Shown here: in pieces, positions 1 through 12,332 of the stretch
Numbering within the stretch: position 1 is the first letter of the stretch
Layout of the letters: every line of letters begins with the position of its first letter
Assembly (NCBI RefSeq): GCF_017643475.1
Contig: NZ_JAEPNI010000001.1
Coordinates: forward strand, 1,240,001 to 1,304,000
DNA: 64,000 nt
Direction: 5' to 3'
Origin: Maricaulis sp.
Lineage (GTDB): Bacteria > Pseudomonadota > Alphaproteobacteria > Caulobacterales > Maricaulaceae
Notes under the pieces: model-generated
Seen by the model: the letters and a program-made list of their open reading frames with translations, nothing else
The model's database searches: none
What the model was told of the DNA's origin: nothing
Program-made: the position numbers and the translations under genes

Positions 1-882
1 TTGTCCCCCGAGCGTGAAGTCTCGCTGGTGTCCGGCAAGGCGGTGGCTGATGGTCTGCGCGAGAAGGGCCATGACGTTGTCGAGATCGATGCCGGGCGGG
101 ACCTCTATAACCAGCTGGTCGAGGCTTATCCGGATATCGTCTTCAACGCGCTGCATGGCGAGTGGGGCGAGGATGGAATGGTGCAGGGCGTGCTGGAGCA
201 TTTCGGCAAGCCTTATACGCATTCCGGTGTGCTGGCCTCGGCCCTGGCGATGAACAAGCAGATGGCCAAGGACGTGCTGCGCGCGGCGGGAATACCCTGT
301 CCGGAAGGCATGCTGGTCAATCGCTTCGAGGCGGCCAAGACACATGCGATGAAACCGCCATACGTGGCCAAACCCAATGCACAGGGCTCGTCGGTCGGTG
401 TTCATATCGTTCTGGAAGGCGCCAATCGTCCTCCGGCCGGGCTGGCTGCGGAGACGGATGATCTGGGTGATGAGGTGCTGGTTGAGCGCTATGTGCCGGG
501 CCGGGAGCTGACCGTTGCGGTGATGGAGGACCGGGCGCTCGCCGTCACCGAGATCATCCCGAACACGACTTTCTATGATTACGAAGCGAAGTACGCGGCT
601 GGCGGATCTGATCATATTTTACCGGCAAAAATTCCGGCAGAGGTCGAGAAGCTGGCCATGGAAATGGCGCTAAAGGCCCATAAAACCTTGGAATGTCGCG
701 GGCTGACACGGTGTGACTTCCGTTACGACGAATCAGCAGAACACCCGCTATGGTTACTCGAAATTAACACCCAGCCGGGCATGACTCCTACGTCTTTAGC
801 GCCAGAACAGGCGCAGTACTGCGGGATCGCGTTTCCAGATCTCGTGGATTGGATGGCGGAGAATGCGTCGTGTCGAAGGTGA
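1..882 (+). CDS. ddl: D-alanine--D-alanine ligase, 5'-partial
   Basis: ATP-grasp ligase that joins two D-alanines for the peptidoglycan precursor in the cytoplasm. The visible 293 residues begin inside the N-terminal [11 protein letters not shown] motif. Homologues have a further 10-15 residues before it, so the true start lies upstream of the window and the TTG at base 1 is not the start. The C-terminal metal-binding part is intact: D239 in [10 protein letters not shown], then LLEINTQPG with E254 and N256. The stop overlaps the start region of ftsQ, as usual at this end of the dcw cluster. The last third (about 600-830) uses more A/T-rich codons than the first part, which may reflect an embedded ftsQA promoter. 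Confidence 0.95.
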   Translation: MSPEREVSLVSGKAVADGLREKGHDVVEIDAGRDLYNQLVEAYPDIVFNALHGEWGEDGMVQGVLEHFGKPYTHSGVLASALAMNKQMAKDVLRAAGIPCPEGMLVNRFEAAKTHAMKPPYVAKPNAQGSSVGVHIVLEGANRPPAGLAAETDDLGDEVLVERYVPGRELTVAVMEDRALAVTEIIPNTTFYDYEAKYAAGGSDHILPAKIPAEVEKLAMEMALKAHKTLECRGLTRCDFRYDESAEHPLWLLEINTQPGMTPTSLAPEQAQYCGIAFPDLVDWMAENASCRR

Positions 883-1778
883 GGCGCGGTGGACCGAAAA
901 AGACGGTCCGTCGTAGAACCAGAGCCAAGTCCGCCGCGGTCCCAGCACCGCGGCGTTTGCGTAATTGGGTGGAAGCCCAGGTCCGAAGTGCGCGTTATCG
1001 TGTTGCCAATGCTGCTCGTCTGGGCGGGATTGCGCTCGCGGGCGTTGCGGCAGTGACCGTAGCTGGTCTGGCCCTGTTCGGCCAGCTTGATGACGTGCGC
1101 CAGTCTGTTGTCACCCATTCCCAGGTTCAGCTCGCCAAGGCCGGATTTGCCGTTGAGACCATTGATGTCTCCGGTGCCCAGGGCGTGATCGCCCACAATA
1201 TTGTCGAGGCGACAGGCCTTGAGGGCGGTTACCCGATTTTTGCGGTCGATCCGGACGAGATCCGTGAACGTGTCGAAGCCATGCCGATTGTGCGTACGGC
1301 GTCTGTGGCGCGTTTGTGGCCCAATTCCGTGGCCGTCGTTGTTGAAACCCGCGAGGCCTTCGCCCTGTGGCAGGTCGAAGGACAGCTCAACGTGATCGAC
1401 CGCTATGGCGTCGTGATGGGGCAGGCCGATGTGATGTTGCCGCCCGATCTGCCTCTGGTTGTCGCCGAAGGTGCCAATGACAGCGTCGTCGAGATTGTCG
1501 AAGCGCTGGATCGTCACCCGACCATTCGGGCCGAGGTCGTCGGTGCCGTGCGTGTGGGCGAGCGTCGCTGGAATCTGCGTCTTGAAAACGGCGCCGACAT
1601 CAAGCTGCCGGAAGGCGATGTAAACGCCTCGCTGGCGATTCTTGCGCGCCTGCATTCCGAGCGGGGCGTATTGCGCCTGGCGGCCGAGAGTTTCGACCTG
1701 CGCGGGCAGGGTGACCTGATTGTAAGAGCCTTGCCGGACCGCGCTGCGGCTGCAGGTATGCGGGAGCGCGACGCATGA
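870..1778 (+). CDS. ftsQ: cell division protein FtsQ
   Basis: Bitopic divisome protein that bridges cytoplasmic and periplasmic division factors. From the GTG at 870 it is 302 aa: a basic cytoplasmic tail (1-50), one transmembrane helix (about 51-71), a POTRA domain (about 95-165, with the typical [19 protein letters not shown] strand end) and a C-terminal beta domain. I chose the GTG at 870 because a GGCGGAGA ribosome-binding site lies at 855-862. A TTG at 849 in the same frame would add 7 residues. It sits between ddl and ftsA, and its stop overlaps the ftsA start as ATGA, which suggests translational coupling. Confidence 0.93.
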   Translation: MSKVRRGGPKKTVRRRTRAKSAAVPAPRRLRNWVEAQVRSARYRVANAARLGGIALAGVAAVTVAGLALFGQLDDVRQSVVTHSQVQLAKAGFAVETIDVSGAQGVIAHNIVEATGLEGGYPIFAVDPDEIRERVEAMPIVRTASVARLWPNSVAVVVETREAFALWQVEGQLNVIDRYGVVMGQADVMLPPDLPLVVAEGANDSVVEIVEALDRHPTIRAEVVGAVRVGERRWNLRLENGADIKLPEGDVNASLAILARLHSERGVLRLAAESFDLRGQGDLIVRALPDRAAAAGMRERDA

Positions 1779-3106
1779 GTTTCTTTGGCATGTTCCAGCG
1801 CCAGTCCCCGGCCGCCCAACAGCCGGCCAAGGGCAATGGCGTCTATGCTGCGCTGGATGTTGGCTCGTCCAAGGTTGCGTGTTTCATCGCACGGACTGAC
1901 GAGACCATTGCCGGTCCGCGTCCGCGCATGGTCGGCGTTGGCCATCAGTCCAGTCGTGGCGTCCGCGGGGGCGCAATTGTCGACATGGACGGTGCTTCCG
2001 AAGCGATCCGCGCAGCGGTTGAACAGGCCGAGCGTATGGCCGGCACGGCTGTGACCGCAGTCAGTGTCAGCCTGTCTGCTGGACAGCCGAACTCAACCCG
2101 TATTGCTGCAGAGATTGACCTGCATAATCGCGAAGTGACCGCTAAGGACCTTCGCAAGCTTCTCAATGGCGCTCTGTCGGAATTCCAGGTGGATGACCGT
2201 GTCATCCTTCACGCCATTCCCTTGTCCTGGTCAGTGGATGATCATCGCGGTATCCGCGACCCGCGTGGCATGTATGGCCGTACTCTGGGCGTTGAAGTGC
2301 ATGTCATCACGGCGGCGGTCGGGCCGCTACGCAATCTGATGAATTGTGTCGAGCGTTGTCATCTCAATCTCAAGGGTGTCGTCGCAACCCCGTACGCATC
2401 CGGGCTGTCCGCGCTGGGCGATGACGAGGTAAAGCTGGGCGCAACCTTGATTGACATGGGCGCCGGTGCGTCCACAGCGGCCGTATTTGCGGACGGGGCC
2501 TTGCTACACATCGACAGCGTGCCGCTGGGCGGTACGCATGTGACGTCGGATATCGCGCGCGGACTGTCGACGCCGATCGCCGCGGCCGAGCGTCTCAAGG
2601 TTCTTTACGGGTGCGCATTGGATAGTCCGGAGGATGATCAGCAAATGATCGAAGTACCTCCGGTGGTGGGGGAGGAGGGAGTCGGGTACGGCACAGCACC
2701 ACGCTCTCTCCTCAACTCCATTATTCGTCCGCGTCTCGAGGAGACTTTCGAGTTGATCCGCGATCGTCTCGATGTTGCGGGTGTCCTGGCGGCGAGTGGC
2801 CGGACCATGGTGCTGACCGGTGGTGCAGCGCAATTGCCCGGCGCGACCGAGGTCGCAGCCCGTATCTTCGGCAAACAGGTTCGAGTTGCGGGCCCGAGCG
2901 GCATAACCGGCCTTGGCGATGCTGTGGCCGGTCCGGCGTTCAGTTCCGTCGCAGGGATTGTGCGGCGCGAGACACGCGGTGCCGCCGAAGCCATTTCCGG
3001 ACCGCCACAAATGATGGACACGCCAGTGCGCGAGCGCCAAGCCCGTCCGGCCGGCGAGGCCAAGGGCGCCGCTGCGATGTGGCGCTGGTTTGCGGAAAGC
3101 TTTTAG
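1775..3106 (+). CDS. ftsA: cell division protein FtsA
   Basis: Actin-like ATPase that tethers FtsZ to the membrane and recruits the divisome. It has 443 residues, with a longer N-terminus than the gammaproteobacterial forms. The phosphate-1 motif ALDVGSSK is at 26-33, a phosphate-2 motif LIDMGAGAS is mid-protein, and the adenosine motif VLTGGAAQLPG is near 350. The last residues (AAAMWRWFAESF) form the amphipathic membrane-targeting helix. It follows ftsQ with a 4-nt overlap. Unlike in E. coli, ftsZ does not follow directly: an unknown gene lies between them. Confidence 0.97.
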   Translation: MSFFGMFQRQSPAAQQPAKGNGVYAALDVGSSKVACFIARTDETIAGPRPRMVGVGHQSSRGVRGGAIVDMDGASEAIRAAVEQAERMAGTAVTAVSVSLSAGQPNSTRIAAEIDLHNREVTAKDLRKLLNGALSEFQVDDRVILHAIPLSWSVDDHRGIRDPRGMYGRTLGVEVHVITAAVGPLRNLMNCVERCHLNLKGVVATPYASGLSALGDDEVKLGATLIDMGAGASTAAVFADGALLHIDSVPLGGTHVTSDIARGLSTPIAAAERLKVLYGCALDSPEDDQQMIEVPPVVGEEGVGYGTAPRSLLNSIIRPRLEETFELIRDRLDVAGVLAASGRTMVLTGGAAQLPGATEVAARIFGKQVRVAGPSGITGLGDAVAGPAFSSVAGIVRRETRGAAEAISGPPQMMDTPVRERQARPAGEAKGAAAMWRWFAESF

Positions 3107-3200
3107 GGCCCAATTACTTGCATAAACAATGAATGGGTGTGGTGCTGACAGGCATCATCTCATGCGTGTATGTACGGTCTTCGCTGGAGTTGAAGGTCCC

Positions 3201-3596
3201 ATGGCGCATCATCACGTTTCCATCTGCAAGCAGTCCGGCCATGTTCAGGCCGTCATCGACGGCTATGAGGACTGGTTCTCGGCGACAGGCGTGGTCGAGG
3301 AGATTGTCGACGCGCTTGAAGCGAGCGACCTGCGTCGGGTGCAGCTTGATTTCCGGACCGCTCAGCTGGGTATTCATCCTGGTGATGCCGTCGAAATCGC
3401 GAACTTCTTTACATCTGTCACCGAGTTGAAGCTCGAAGTCACGATTTACCCGCCTGCCTCCGAACGGGGCCGGCAGGTGATCACGGCTTTCGCAAGCCAG
3501 ATGTTACTTGCGGGACACAGTGTGCAGACCCGTGTCTGGACTGATAATCCAAGTGCGGATGATCAAGCGGGCGAGGCTTGGCGCGCTACGGCTTAG
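3201..3596 (+). CDS. conserved hypothetical protein between ftsA and ftsZ (possible STAS/SpoIIAA-like fold)
   Basis: I do not recognise the family. From the ATG at 3201 it is about 131 aa. That start has a GGAG/GAAGG element at 3186-3196. In-frame ATGs at 3129 and 3162 would extend it, but I see no ribosome-binding site for them. It is cytoplasmic, with no signal peptide or membrane segment. The pattern is alternating strands and helices: VQLDFRTAQLG, GDAVEIANFF, LEVTIYPP, then a helix and VQTRVWTD. A similar pattern occurs in the protein at 44743-45204 (DLAGFF, then a G-F-E-V-x-V strand and a final W). This resembles a STAS/SpoIIAA-type layout, but that is inference. Its position inside the division cluster suggests co-expression with ftsA and a role near the divisome. 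Confidence 0.75.
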   Translation: MAHHHVSICKQSGHVQAVIDGYEDWFSATGVVEEIVDALEASDLRRVQLDFRTAQLGIHPGDAVEIANFFTSVTELKLEVTIYPPASERGRQVITAFASQMLLAGHSVQTRVWTDNPSADDQAGEAWRATA

Positions 3597-3663
3597 GGTG
3601 GTGCCGGCGCGGAAAACCACTCGTCAATAAATCCTGCCAAATTCTATGCATTTCTTATCACGC

Positions 3664-3678
3664 TTAACACTCGCTTAA
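3664..3678 (+). promoter_or_regulatory. putative CtrA box in the ftsZ promoter
   Basis: The sequence TTAACACTCGCTTAA is an exact TTAA-N7-TTAA match to the CtrA consensus. It lies 66 bases before the ftsZ start in a 147-bp intergenic region. In Caulobacter crescentus CtrA represses ftsZ in swarmer cells through a box in the same place. Operator function here is inferred from that precedent. Confidence 0.65.
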
Positions 3679-3703
3679 GGCTCCCAAGCGGACAATACCC
3701 CGT

Positions 3704-3708
3704 GAATC
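3704..3708 (+). promoter_or_regulatory. GANTC (CcrM-type) methylation site in the ftsZ promoter
   Basis: GAATC at 3704-3708, followed by a TTAACCTTAA stretch at 3713-3722, lies between the CtrA box and the ftsZ start codon. GANTC is the CcrM methylation target. In Caulobacter, methylated GANTC sites in the ftsZ promoter help GcrA-dependent transcription. Only the site itself is seen; a role is inferred. Confidence 0.45.
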
Positions 3709-3743
3709 GCTGTTAACCTTAATATCCGTACACGGGGTCGATC

Positions 3744-5378
3744 ATGACGCTCAATCTCTCCATTCCGGAAACGACCGAATTGCGGCCGCGCATCGTCGTC
3801 TTTGGTGTCGGCGGCGCGGGGGGGAACGCGGTCAACAACATGATTGAATCCAGCCTGGAAGGTGTCGACTTCGTCGTTGCGAATACCGACGCCCAGGCAC
3901 TGACCCGTTCACAGACTGAAAAGCGCGTCCAGATCGGCGCGGCGATCACCGAAGGCCTGGGCGCGGGCGCGCGACCGGAAGTTGGTGCCCAGTCTGCTGA
4001 GGAATCCATTGACGAGATCCGTGAGCACCTTGCCGGTGCCCACATGGTATTCATCACCGCCGGCATGGGCGGCGGCACGGGGACGGGCGCAGCGCCCGTC
4101 GTGGCCGCAGCAGCGCGCGAGATGGGCATCCTGACCGTCGGTGTGGTGACCAAACCGTTCCACTTCGAAGGCACGCGCCGCATGAAAATGGCGGAGAGCG
4201 GTATCGACCAGCTCCAGGATCATGTCGACACGCTGATCGTGATCCCGAACCAGAACCTCTTCCGCATTGCGACGGAAAAGACGACCTTCGCCGAAGCTTT
4301 CTCCATGGCCGACCAGGTTCTCCATTCCGGCGTCCGTGGAATTACCGACCTGATGGTCATGCCGGGCCTGATAAATCTTGACTTCGCCGACGTTCGCGCC
4401 GTCATGAACGAGATGGGCAAGGCGATGATGGGCACGGGCGAGGCCGAAGGCGAGAAACGCGCCGTTGAAGCTGCGCAGGCCGCCATTTCCAACCCGCTGC
4501 TGGACGATGTCTCCATGAAGGGCGCCACCGGCGTGCTCATCAACATCACCGGCGGGTACGATATGACCCTCTACGAGGTGGACGAGGCTGCCAATGAAAT
4601 CCGCGCGGAAGTTGATCCGGATGCGAATATCATCGTCGGCTCTACCTTCGACGAAAACATGGAAGGTTCCATGCGTGTATCGGTGGTCGCGACCGGTATC
4701 GAGGCTGAAGCCATGGTGGCTCCGGACCCACGTGCCCGTACACGTCCGGCTGAACGGCAGCCGGCAGTCGCGGCTCAGCCCGCTGCCGCCGGCAATAACG
4801 CCAATGACGCCATCCTCCCGTGGAAGCGCATGAATTCTGATCGTCCGGGTCGGGTCATGGCCGAGCAGCAACGCTCCGAAGCGCCACAGCCACGTCACGA
4901 GACACCGGTTGAGCCGGAAGTCCAGGCAGAGCCGATGAAATTGGCTGCGGGTGCCGAGGAAATGGTCGATGCTGTGGCTCAGCAGCGCGAGATGCCGTCT
5001 GCTGATCCGTTTATTGCTCCGGCTGAACAGGTTGCCCAGGCTCCGGTCGAGGCACCGCAGGTCGTCATGGATCGTGAGCGTCTCCAGCGTGAGGCGGAAA
5101 CACTGAATGCACGTTACGAGCAGCGTCGTGCCAGCGAAGAGCCGGCACCTGCTGCAACCGCTCCAACTCCGCAAGCGCCTGCGGAAGAGCCCAAGCGCGG
5201 TTTCTCGCTGTTTGGACGTCGTCGCAAGCCGGCTGAGAGCGCACCAAAAACGGCTCCGGTCGCCTCCAAGGCGCCCAGTGTCCAAGCACCGCGCGCGCCA
5301 TCCGGGGACCTGTTTGGTGACAGCCTGGACGAGGGCGATCTTGAGATTCCGGCCTTCCTGCGTCGCCAGGCGAATTGA
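3744..5378 (+). CDS. ftsZ: cell division protein FtsZ
   Basis: Tubulin-like GTPase that forms the Z-ring. It has 544 residues. The nucleotide-binding GVGGAGGNA is at 21-29, the tubulin signature GGGTGTGA at 109-116, and the T7 loop [11 protein letters not shown] follows. The globular domain ends near residue 320. It is followed by an unusually long, Pro/Ala/Glu-rich linker of about 200 residues and then the conserved C-terminal peptide [11 protein letters not shown], which binds FtsA and other tethers. Long linkers are characteristic of Caulobacter-type FtsZ. The gene has its own promoter region upstream with a CtrA box and a GANTC site, and a hairpin terminator downstream. Confidence 0.98.
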   Translation: MTLNLSIPETTELRPRIVVFGVGGAGGNAVNNMIESSLEGVDFVVANTDAQALTRSQTEKRVQIGAAITEGLGAGARPEVGAQSAEESIDEIREHLAGAHMVFITAGMGGGTGTGAAPVVAAAAREMGILTVGVVTKPFHFEGTRRMKMAESGIDQLQDHVDTLIVIPNQNLFRIATEKTTFAEAFSMADQVLHSGVRGITDLMVMPGLINLDFADVRAVMNEMGKAMMGTGEAEGEKRAVEAAQAAISNPLLDDVSMKGATGVLINITGGYDMTLYEVDEAANEIRAEVDPDANIIVGSTFDENMEGSMRVSVVATGIEAEAMVAPDPRARTRPAERQPAVAAQPAAAGNNANDAILPWKRMNSDRPGRVMAEQQRSEAPQPRHETPVEPEVQAEPMKLAAGAEEMVDAVAQQREMPSADPFIAPAEQVAQAPVEAPQVVMDRERLQREAETLNARYEQRRASEEPAPAATAPTPQAPAEEPKRGFSLFGRRRKPAESAPKTAPVASKAPSVQAPRAPSGDLFGDSLDEGDLEIPAFLRRQAN

Positions 5379-5427
5379 TTGAAACAATCGCGTAACAAAC
5401 CGCAACAAAGCTTTAGTTGTAGTCTAA

Positions 5428-5468
5428 CCGCCCCTGTCGTTGTTTGTAAGCGAAGGGGCGGCTTTTTT
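5428..5468 (+). terminator. Rho-independent terminator after ftsZ
   Basis: An 8-bp GC-rich stem (CCGCCCCT at 5428-5435 with AGGGGCGG at 5454-5461) has an 18-nt loop that can add a TCG/CGA inner pairing. It is followed by CTTTTTT. It lies 49 bases after the ftsZ stop and before lpxC, so the division cluster and lpxC are probably separate transcripts. Confidence 0.75.
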
Positions 5469-5506
5469 GCCGCATTTGGGCAACCATAAGACGACGGCGA
5501 GTAGTT

Positions 5507-6406
5507 GTGATTAACCGGCAAACATTGGCCGCACCTGTTGTGTGTGCAGGCGTAGGGCTCCACAGCGGCGATCATGTTCGCCTGGTGATGCAACCTGCTT
5601 CCGCTGGTACCGGCATCGTCTTTATCCGCTCCGACATCAAGTCTCACGACAATCGAATTGAAGCGCGCGCTGACGCTGTCTCCGCGGTTCGTCTTGGTAC
5701 GACAATTTCCAATGCCGCAGGCGCGACTGTTGCGACTGTCGAACATCTGATGGCGGCCCTGGCCGGTATCGGTGTTGATGATCTCATTGTTGAGATCGAT
5801 GGCCCCGAACTGCCGGTTATGGACGGGTCATCTGCTCCCTTTGTTGAGCTTATTCACAAGGTGGGCCTCACGGCGCATGCCATGCCGCGCCGCGCGATAC
5901 AGGTTCTCAAGCCGGTCGTCGTGGAGACCGAAGGCCGCCGCGCCAGCTTCCTGCCGGCCCTGCGTCCCATGATCGAGGTTGATATCAGCTTCGAACACCA
6001 GGCGGTGGGCCGTCAAAGCTGTGTTTTCGACGTTACGCCGGATATTTTCGCCGAGGATATCGCGGGAGCACGTACCTTCGGTTTCAAGAAGGATTACGAA
6101 GCGCTGCTCGCAGCCGGCCTCGCCCGTGGTGGTTCCATGGACAATGCCGTTGTTCTCGACGAGGAGGGCGTCGTAAATCCGGAAGGTTTGCGTTTCGCCG
6201 ACGAGTTTGTCCGTCACAAGGCGCTGGACGCTCTGGGGGATCTATACCTTGCGGGCGCACCGATTCTCGGTCGCTATTCAGCCAGCCGACCGGGGCATGC
6301 CATCAATAACGAGGCTCTCCGGGCTCTACTGAGCGACACTTCGGCATGGAAAATGGTGCCGATGCGCGGTGGTGTGGCCAAGGAAGTGGCGCTCGCCAAA
6401 TCCTGA
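5507..6406 (+). CDS. lpxC: UDP-3-O-acyl-N-acetylglucosamine deacetylase
   Basis: Zinc-dependent deacetylase that catalyses the committed step of lipid A synthesis. It has 299 residues and a GTG start (INRQTLAAP). The catalytic Glu and first zinc His are in VEHLMAALAG (E79, H80). The other zinc ligands are in VRHKALDALGDL, and the late His is in GHAINNEALRALL. Length and motif order are normal for single-domain LpxC. It sits directly after the ftsZ terminator, the conserved alphaproteobacterial order ftsZ-lpxC-bamD. Confidence 0.97.
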   Translation: MINRQTLAAPVVCAGVGLHSGDHVRLVMQPASAGTGIVFIRSDIKSHDNRIEARADAVSAVRLGTTISNAAGATVATVEHLMAALAGIGVDDLIVEIDGPELPVMDGSSAPFVELIHKVGLTAHAMPRRAIQVLKPVVVETEGRRASFLPALRPMIEVDISFEHQAVGRQSCVFDVTPDIFAEDIAGARTFGFKKDYEALLAAGLARGGSMDNAVVLDEEGVVNPEGLRFADEFVRHKALDALGDLYLAGAPILGRYSASRPGHAINNEALRALLSDTSAWKMVPMRGGVAKEVALAKS

Positions 6407-6512
6407 AATTTGACCGACTTACTGACACGGGCCTTTTGCCCCGGCGAATGATCCGCTACAAAGCTGTTCAAGACTGGCCGATATCGGCTGATTAACTACA
6501 AGAGTCGTGTAG

Positions 6513-7343
6513 ATGCCTGTTTCGCCGCGCCTGATCGTTCCCGTTCTCGGTTCCGCCATCCTGGCCGCCTGCGCCAGCCGCGTGGACAACTCTGTCGCCT
6601 ATGTAGAGCGACCGGTTGAGACGATTTACGCGGAAGCCTTCGAGACAATGGATCGTCGCCAGTTCCGCCTGGCGGCTGCGCAATTCGACGAGGTCGAACG
6701 CCAGCACCCGTATTCGGAATGGGCTCGCCGCTCGATGTTGATGGCGGCTTTTGCAAACTATCAGTCCCGCAATTACGAGGAAGCGATCTCGGATGCTCAG
6801 CGTTTTATCTCGCTGCACCCGGGTAATCGCAACACCGCCTACGCCTATTATCTGATCGCGATATCCTATTTCGAACAGATCATGGATGTGGGCCGTGACC
6901 AGCAGACGACCCAGCAGGCCATGGAAGCACTGCAGCAAGTTGTCCGTCGTTTCCCGGAGAGCCGTTACGCTACGGACGCGCGCCTCAAGATTGATATGAC
7001 GCGTGACCACTTGGCCGGCAAGGAGATGGATGTTGGCCGTTGGTATCTGCGCCGCAATTTCCATCTGGCGGCGATCAACCGCTTCCGTAATGTAGTTGCT
7101 GAGTATGAAACCACTTCACACACGCCGGAAGCGCTTCACCGTCTGGTCGAGGCCTATGTAGCCCTGGGAATCGACGAGGAAGCCCGTCAGGTCGCCTCCG
7201 TCCTGGGTTATAACTTCCCGGGCAGTGAATGGTATGATGCGAGCTACGCACTTCTCTCTCGCGAGGGTATCGCTCTCGACGAGGGTATCGAGCAAGGCGA
7301 TCCGAGCTATTTCCAGCGCGCTTGGCGCCGGCTGTTCGGTTAA
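6513..7343 (+). CDS. bamD: outer membrane assembly lipoprotein BamD
   Basis: Periplasmic TPR lipoprotein of the BAM complex, which inserts beta-barrel proteins into the outer membrane. It has 276 residues and a lipoprotein signal with lipobox LAAC (Cys20). Five TPR-like repeats follow, including the conserved QFDEVERQHPYSEWARRS and RRFPESRYATDARLK segments. A late GRWYLRRNFHLAAINRF repeat is diagnostic of BamD/ComL. It is followed 23 bases later by recN, with which it is probably co-transcribed, as is common in Alphaproteobacteria. Confidence 0.96.
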   Translation: MPVSPRLIVPVLGSAILAACASRVDNSVAYVERPVETIYAEAFETMDRRQFRLAAAQFDEVERQHPYSEWARRSMLMAAFANYQSRNYEEAISDAQRFISLHPGNRNTAYAYYLIAISYFEQIMDVGRDQQTTQQAMEALQQVVRRFPESRYATDARLKIDMTRDHLAGKEMDVGRWYLRRNFHLAAINRFRNVVAEYETTSHTPEALHRLVEAYVALGIDEEARQVASVLGYNFPGSEWYDASYALLSREGIALDEGIEQGDPSYFQRAWRRLFG

Positions 7344-7366
7344 GCGGCGAGGTTTCACCACGCCGA

Positions 7367-11205
<3,839 letters not shown>

Positions 11206-11208
11206 GTC

Positions 11209-11748
11209 CTAGTCCACGGGAAAGAGCCGTACGCCGTCGCTGATTTGCCCACCCATTTCCTCGACATAGGTCGTGAACACTGCGCGTAGGTGCGCTGTAT
11301 CATTCAGCGCGCACTGACGGTCACCTTCCTCGGCAAAGCCCAGCTCAACGCGTGCTTCCGCGGAGAGACGGTTGCACATGGGCAGGTGAGCGTAATAGCT
11401 GCCGTCGGAATAGGCGAACATAAGCACGTACACGTACTCGTCATCGTCGGAGGTATTGGCGTGTCCGGCAAAAATATGTTGGTCAATCTGCATGAAGACC
11501 GCATTGGCTAGCGGCATGTCTTCAGTCTCTGAATGAAGTCGGCCATCGCGATAGGTGATCTCTCCCTGCCAGACCTCCTCCGGCTCGGAATAGGACCCGT
11601 CCTCATCCAGCGTGAGTGCGCGATATTCCCCCGCAGCGAGCGTCTCAACCCGGTTCTCTTCGGAGATCAGGTCAGTGGCAGAATAGAAACAGCCGCTTAG
11701 TCCAATCGAAACGAAAATGAGTAGCGTCAGAAAACTGTATTGTTTCAT
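11209..11748 (-). CDS. putative lipoprotein, paralogue of its upstream neighbour
   Basis: Predicted lipoprotein of 179 aa with lipobox LSGC around residue 20, followed by FYSATDLIS. I do not recognise the family. It shares a layout with the protein encoded at 11808-12332: C-F-Y after the signal peptide, a G-x-Y near residue 42, a W-x-G-E-I strand, a central Y-D-G or P-D-G with a Y-H or H-L-P segment, a conserved Cys pair and a D-x-V-x-L-(F/Y)-x-P-V end. The two genes are tandem on the same strand, 59 bases apart, so duplication is likely. The stop is only 3 bases from the convergent ligA stop. Confidence 0.8.
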   Translation of the reverse strand: MKQYSFLTLLIFVSIGLSGCFYSATDLISEENRVETLAAGEYRALTLDEDGSYSEPEEVWQGEITYRDGRLHSETEDMPLANAVFMQIDQHIFAGHANTSDDDEYVYVLMFAYSDGSYYAHLPMCNRLSAEARVELGFAEEGDRQCALNDTAHLRAVFTTYVEEMGGQISDGVRLFPVD

Positions 11749-11807
11749 CGTGACTTCCCCTGTGATTTGAATCCACTCTAGGAAGTTCGCGCGTCAAAAA
11801 TAGGGCT

Positions 11808-12332
11808 CTATTCGACGGGCCGGTAGACGCCGTCGAGACGCGGCGTGCCGTCATGTTCCGCCAGATAGGTCTGTAAGACTGCGCTGAGCACGTCCCAGCG
11901 TTCAATCCGACAGGCGCCATCCTCCATCTCCTCGACGAGTTCATAGGTCTCGCGCGCGGTGTCGGACAGGTCCGAGCAGGACGGGTTGTGATAAGTGACG
12001 AGACCGTCGGGATAAACCCAGACAAGTCCGAACAGATAGTGCTCGTCCGACCGTTTCTGGGCCGCATAAATTCCGGGTACCAGTTCGCGCAGGCGGACAT
12101 TCGAGTGCGGGAACTCGGCGGTGTCGGAGGCATAGACCCAGCCACGCCGTTCAATCTCCCCGGTCCAGGTGGGACGATCGAAGGGCCGGCCATCCGGGTG
12201 ATAGGGGGTATGGGTGTAAATCCCCTCCGCGACGGGGAAATCTGCGCCTCGGCGGGTGATCAGCGCTTCATCTGCGTAGAAACAGCCGCCCAGCAGGGCG
12301 GCTGTCAGAAGGATGATCAACGGTGTACGCAT
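11808..12332 (-). CDS. putative lipoprotein, tandem paralogue
   Basis: Predicted lipoprotein of 174 aa with lipobox LGGC (about residue 17), followed by FYADEALI. The function is unknown. It has the same motif order as the next gene downstream (11209-11748): G-I-Y, W-T-G-E-I, V-Y-P-D-G, a conserved C in each half and a D-G-V-Y-R-P-V end. The start codon overlaps the stop of the upstream aminopeptidase gene by one base (TGATG), so the two are translationally coupled. A role in the cell envelope is inferred only from the lipobox. Confidence 0.8.
   Translation of the reverse strand: MRTPLIILLTAALLGGCFYADEALITRRGADFPVAEGIYTHTPYHPDGRPFDRPTWTGEIERRGWVYASDTAEFPHSNVRLRELVPGIYAAQKRSDEHYLFGLVWVYPDGLVTYHNPSCSDLSDTARETYELVEEMEDGACRIERWDVLSAVLQTYLAEHDGTPRLDGVYRPVE

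Noticed and set aside
1-3. TTG at base 1 as the ddl start
   Set aside because: The protein begins inside the conserved N-terminal motif, so the gene is cut by the window edge.
3909-5408. 499-codon open frame antisense to ftsZ
   Set aside because: It is the shadow of a high-GC gene. The encoded protein has no family features and is rich in Arg, His and Cys, and the ftsZ frame is unambiguous.
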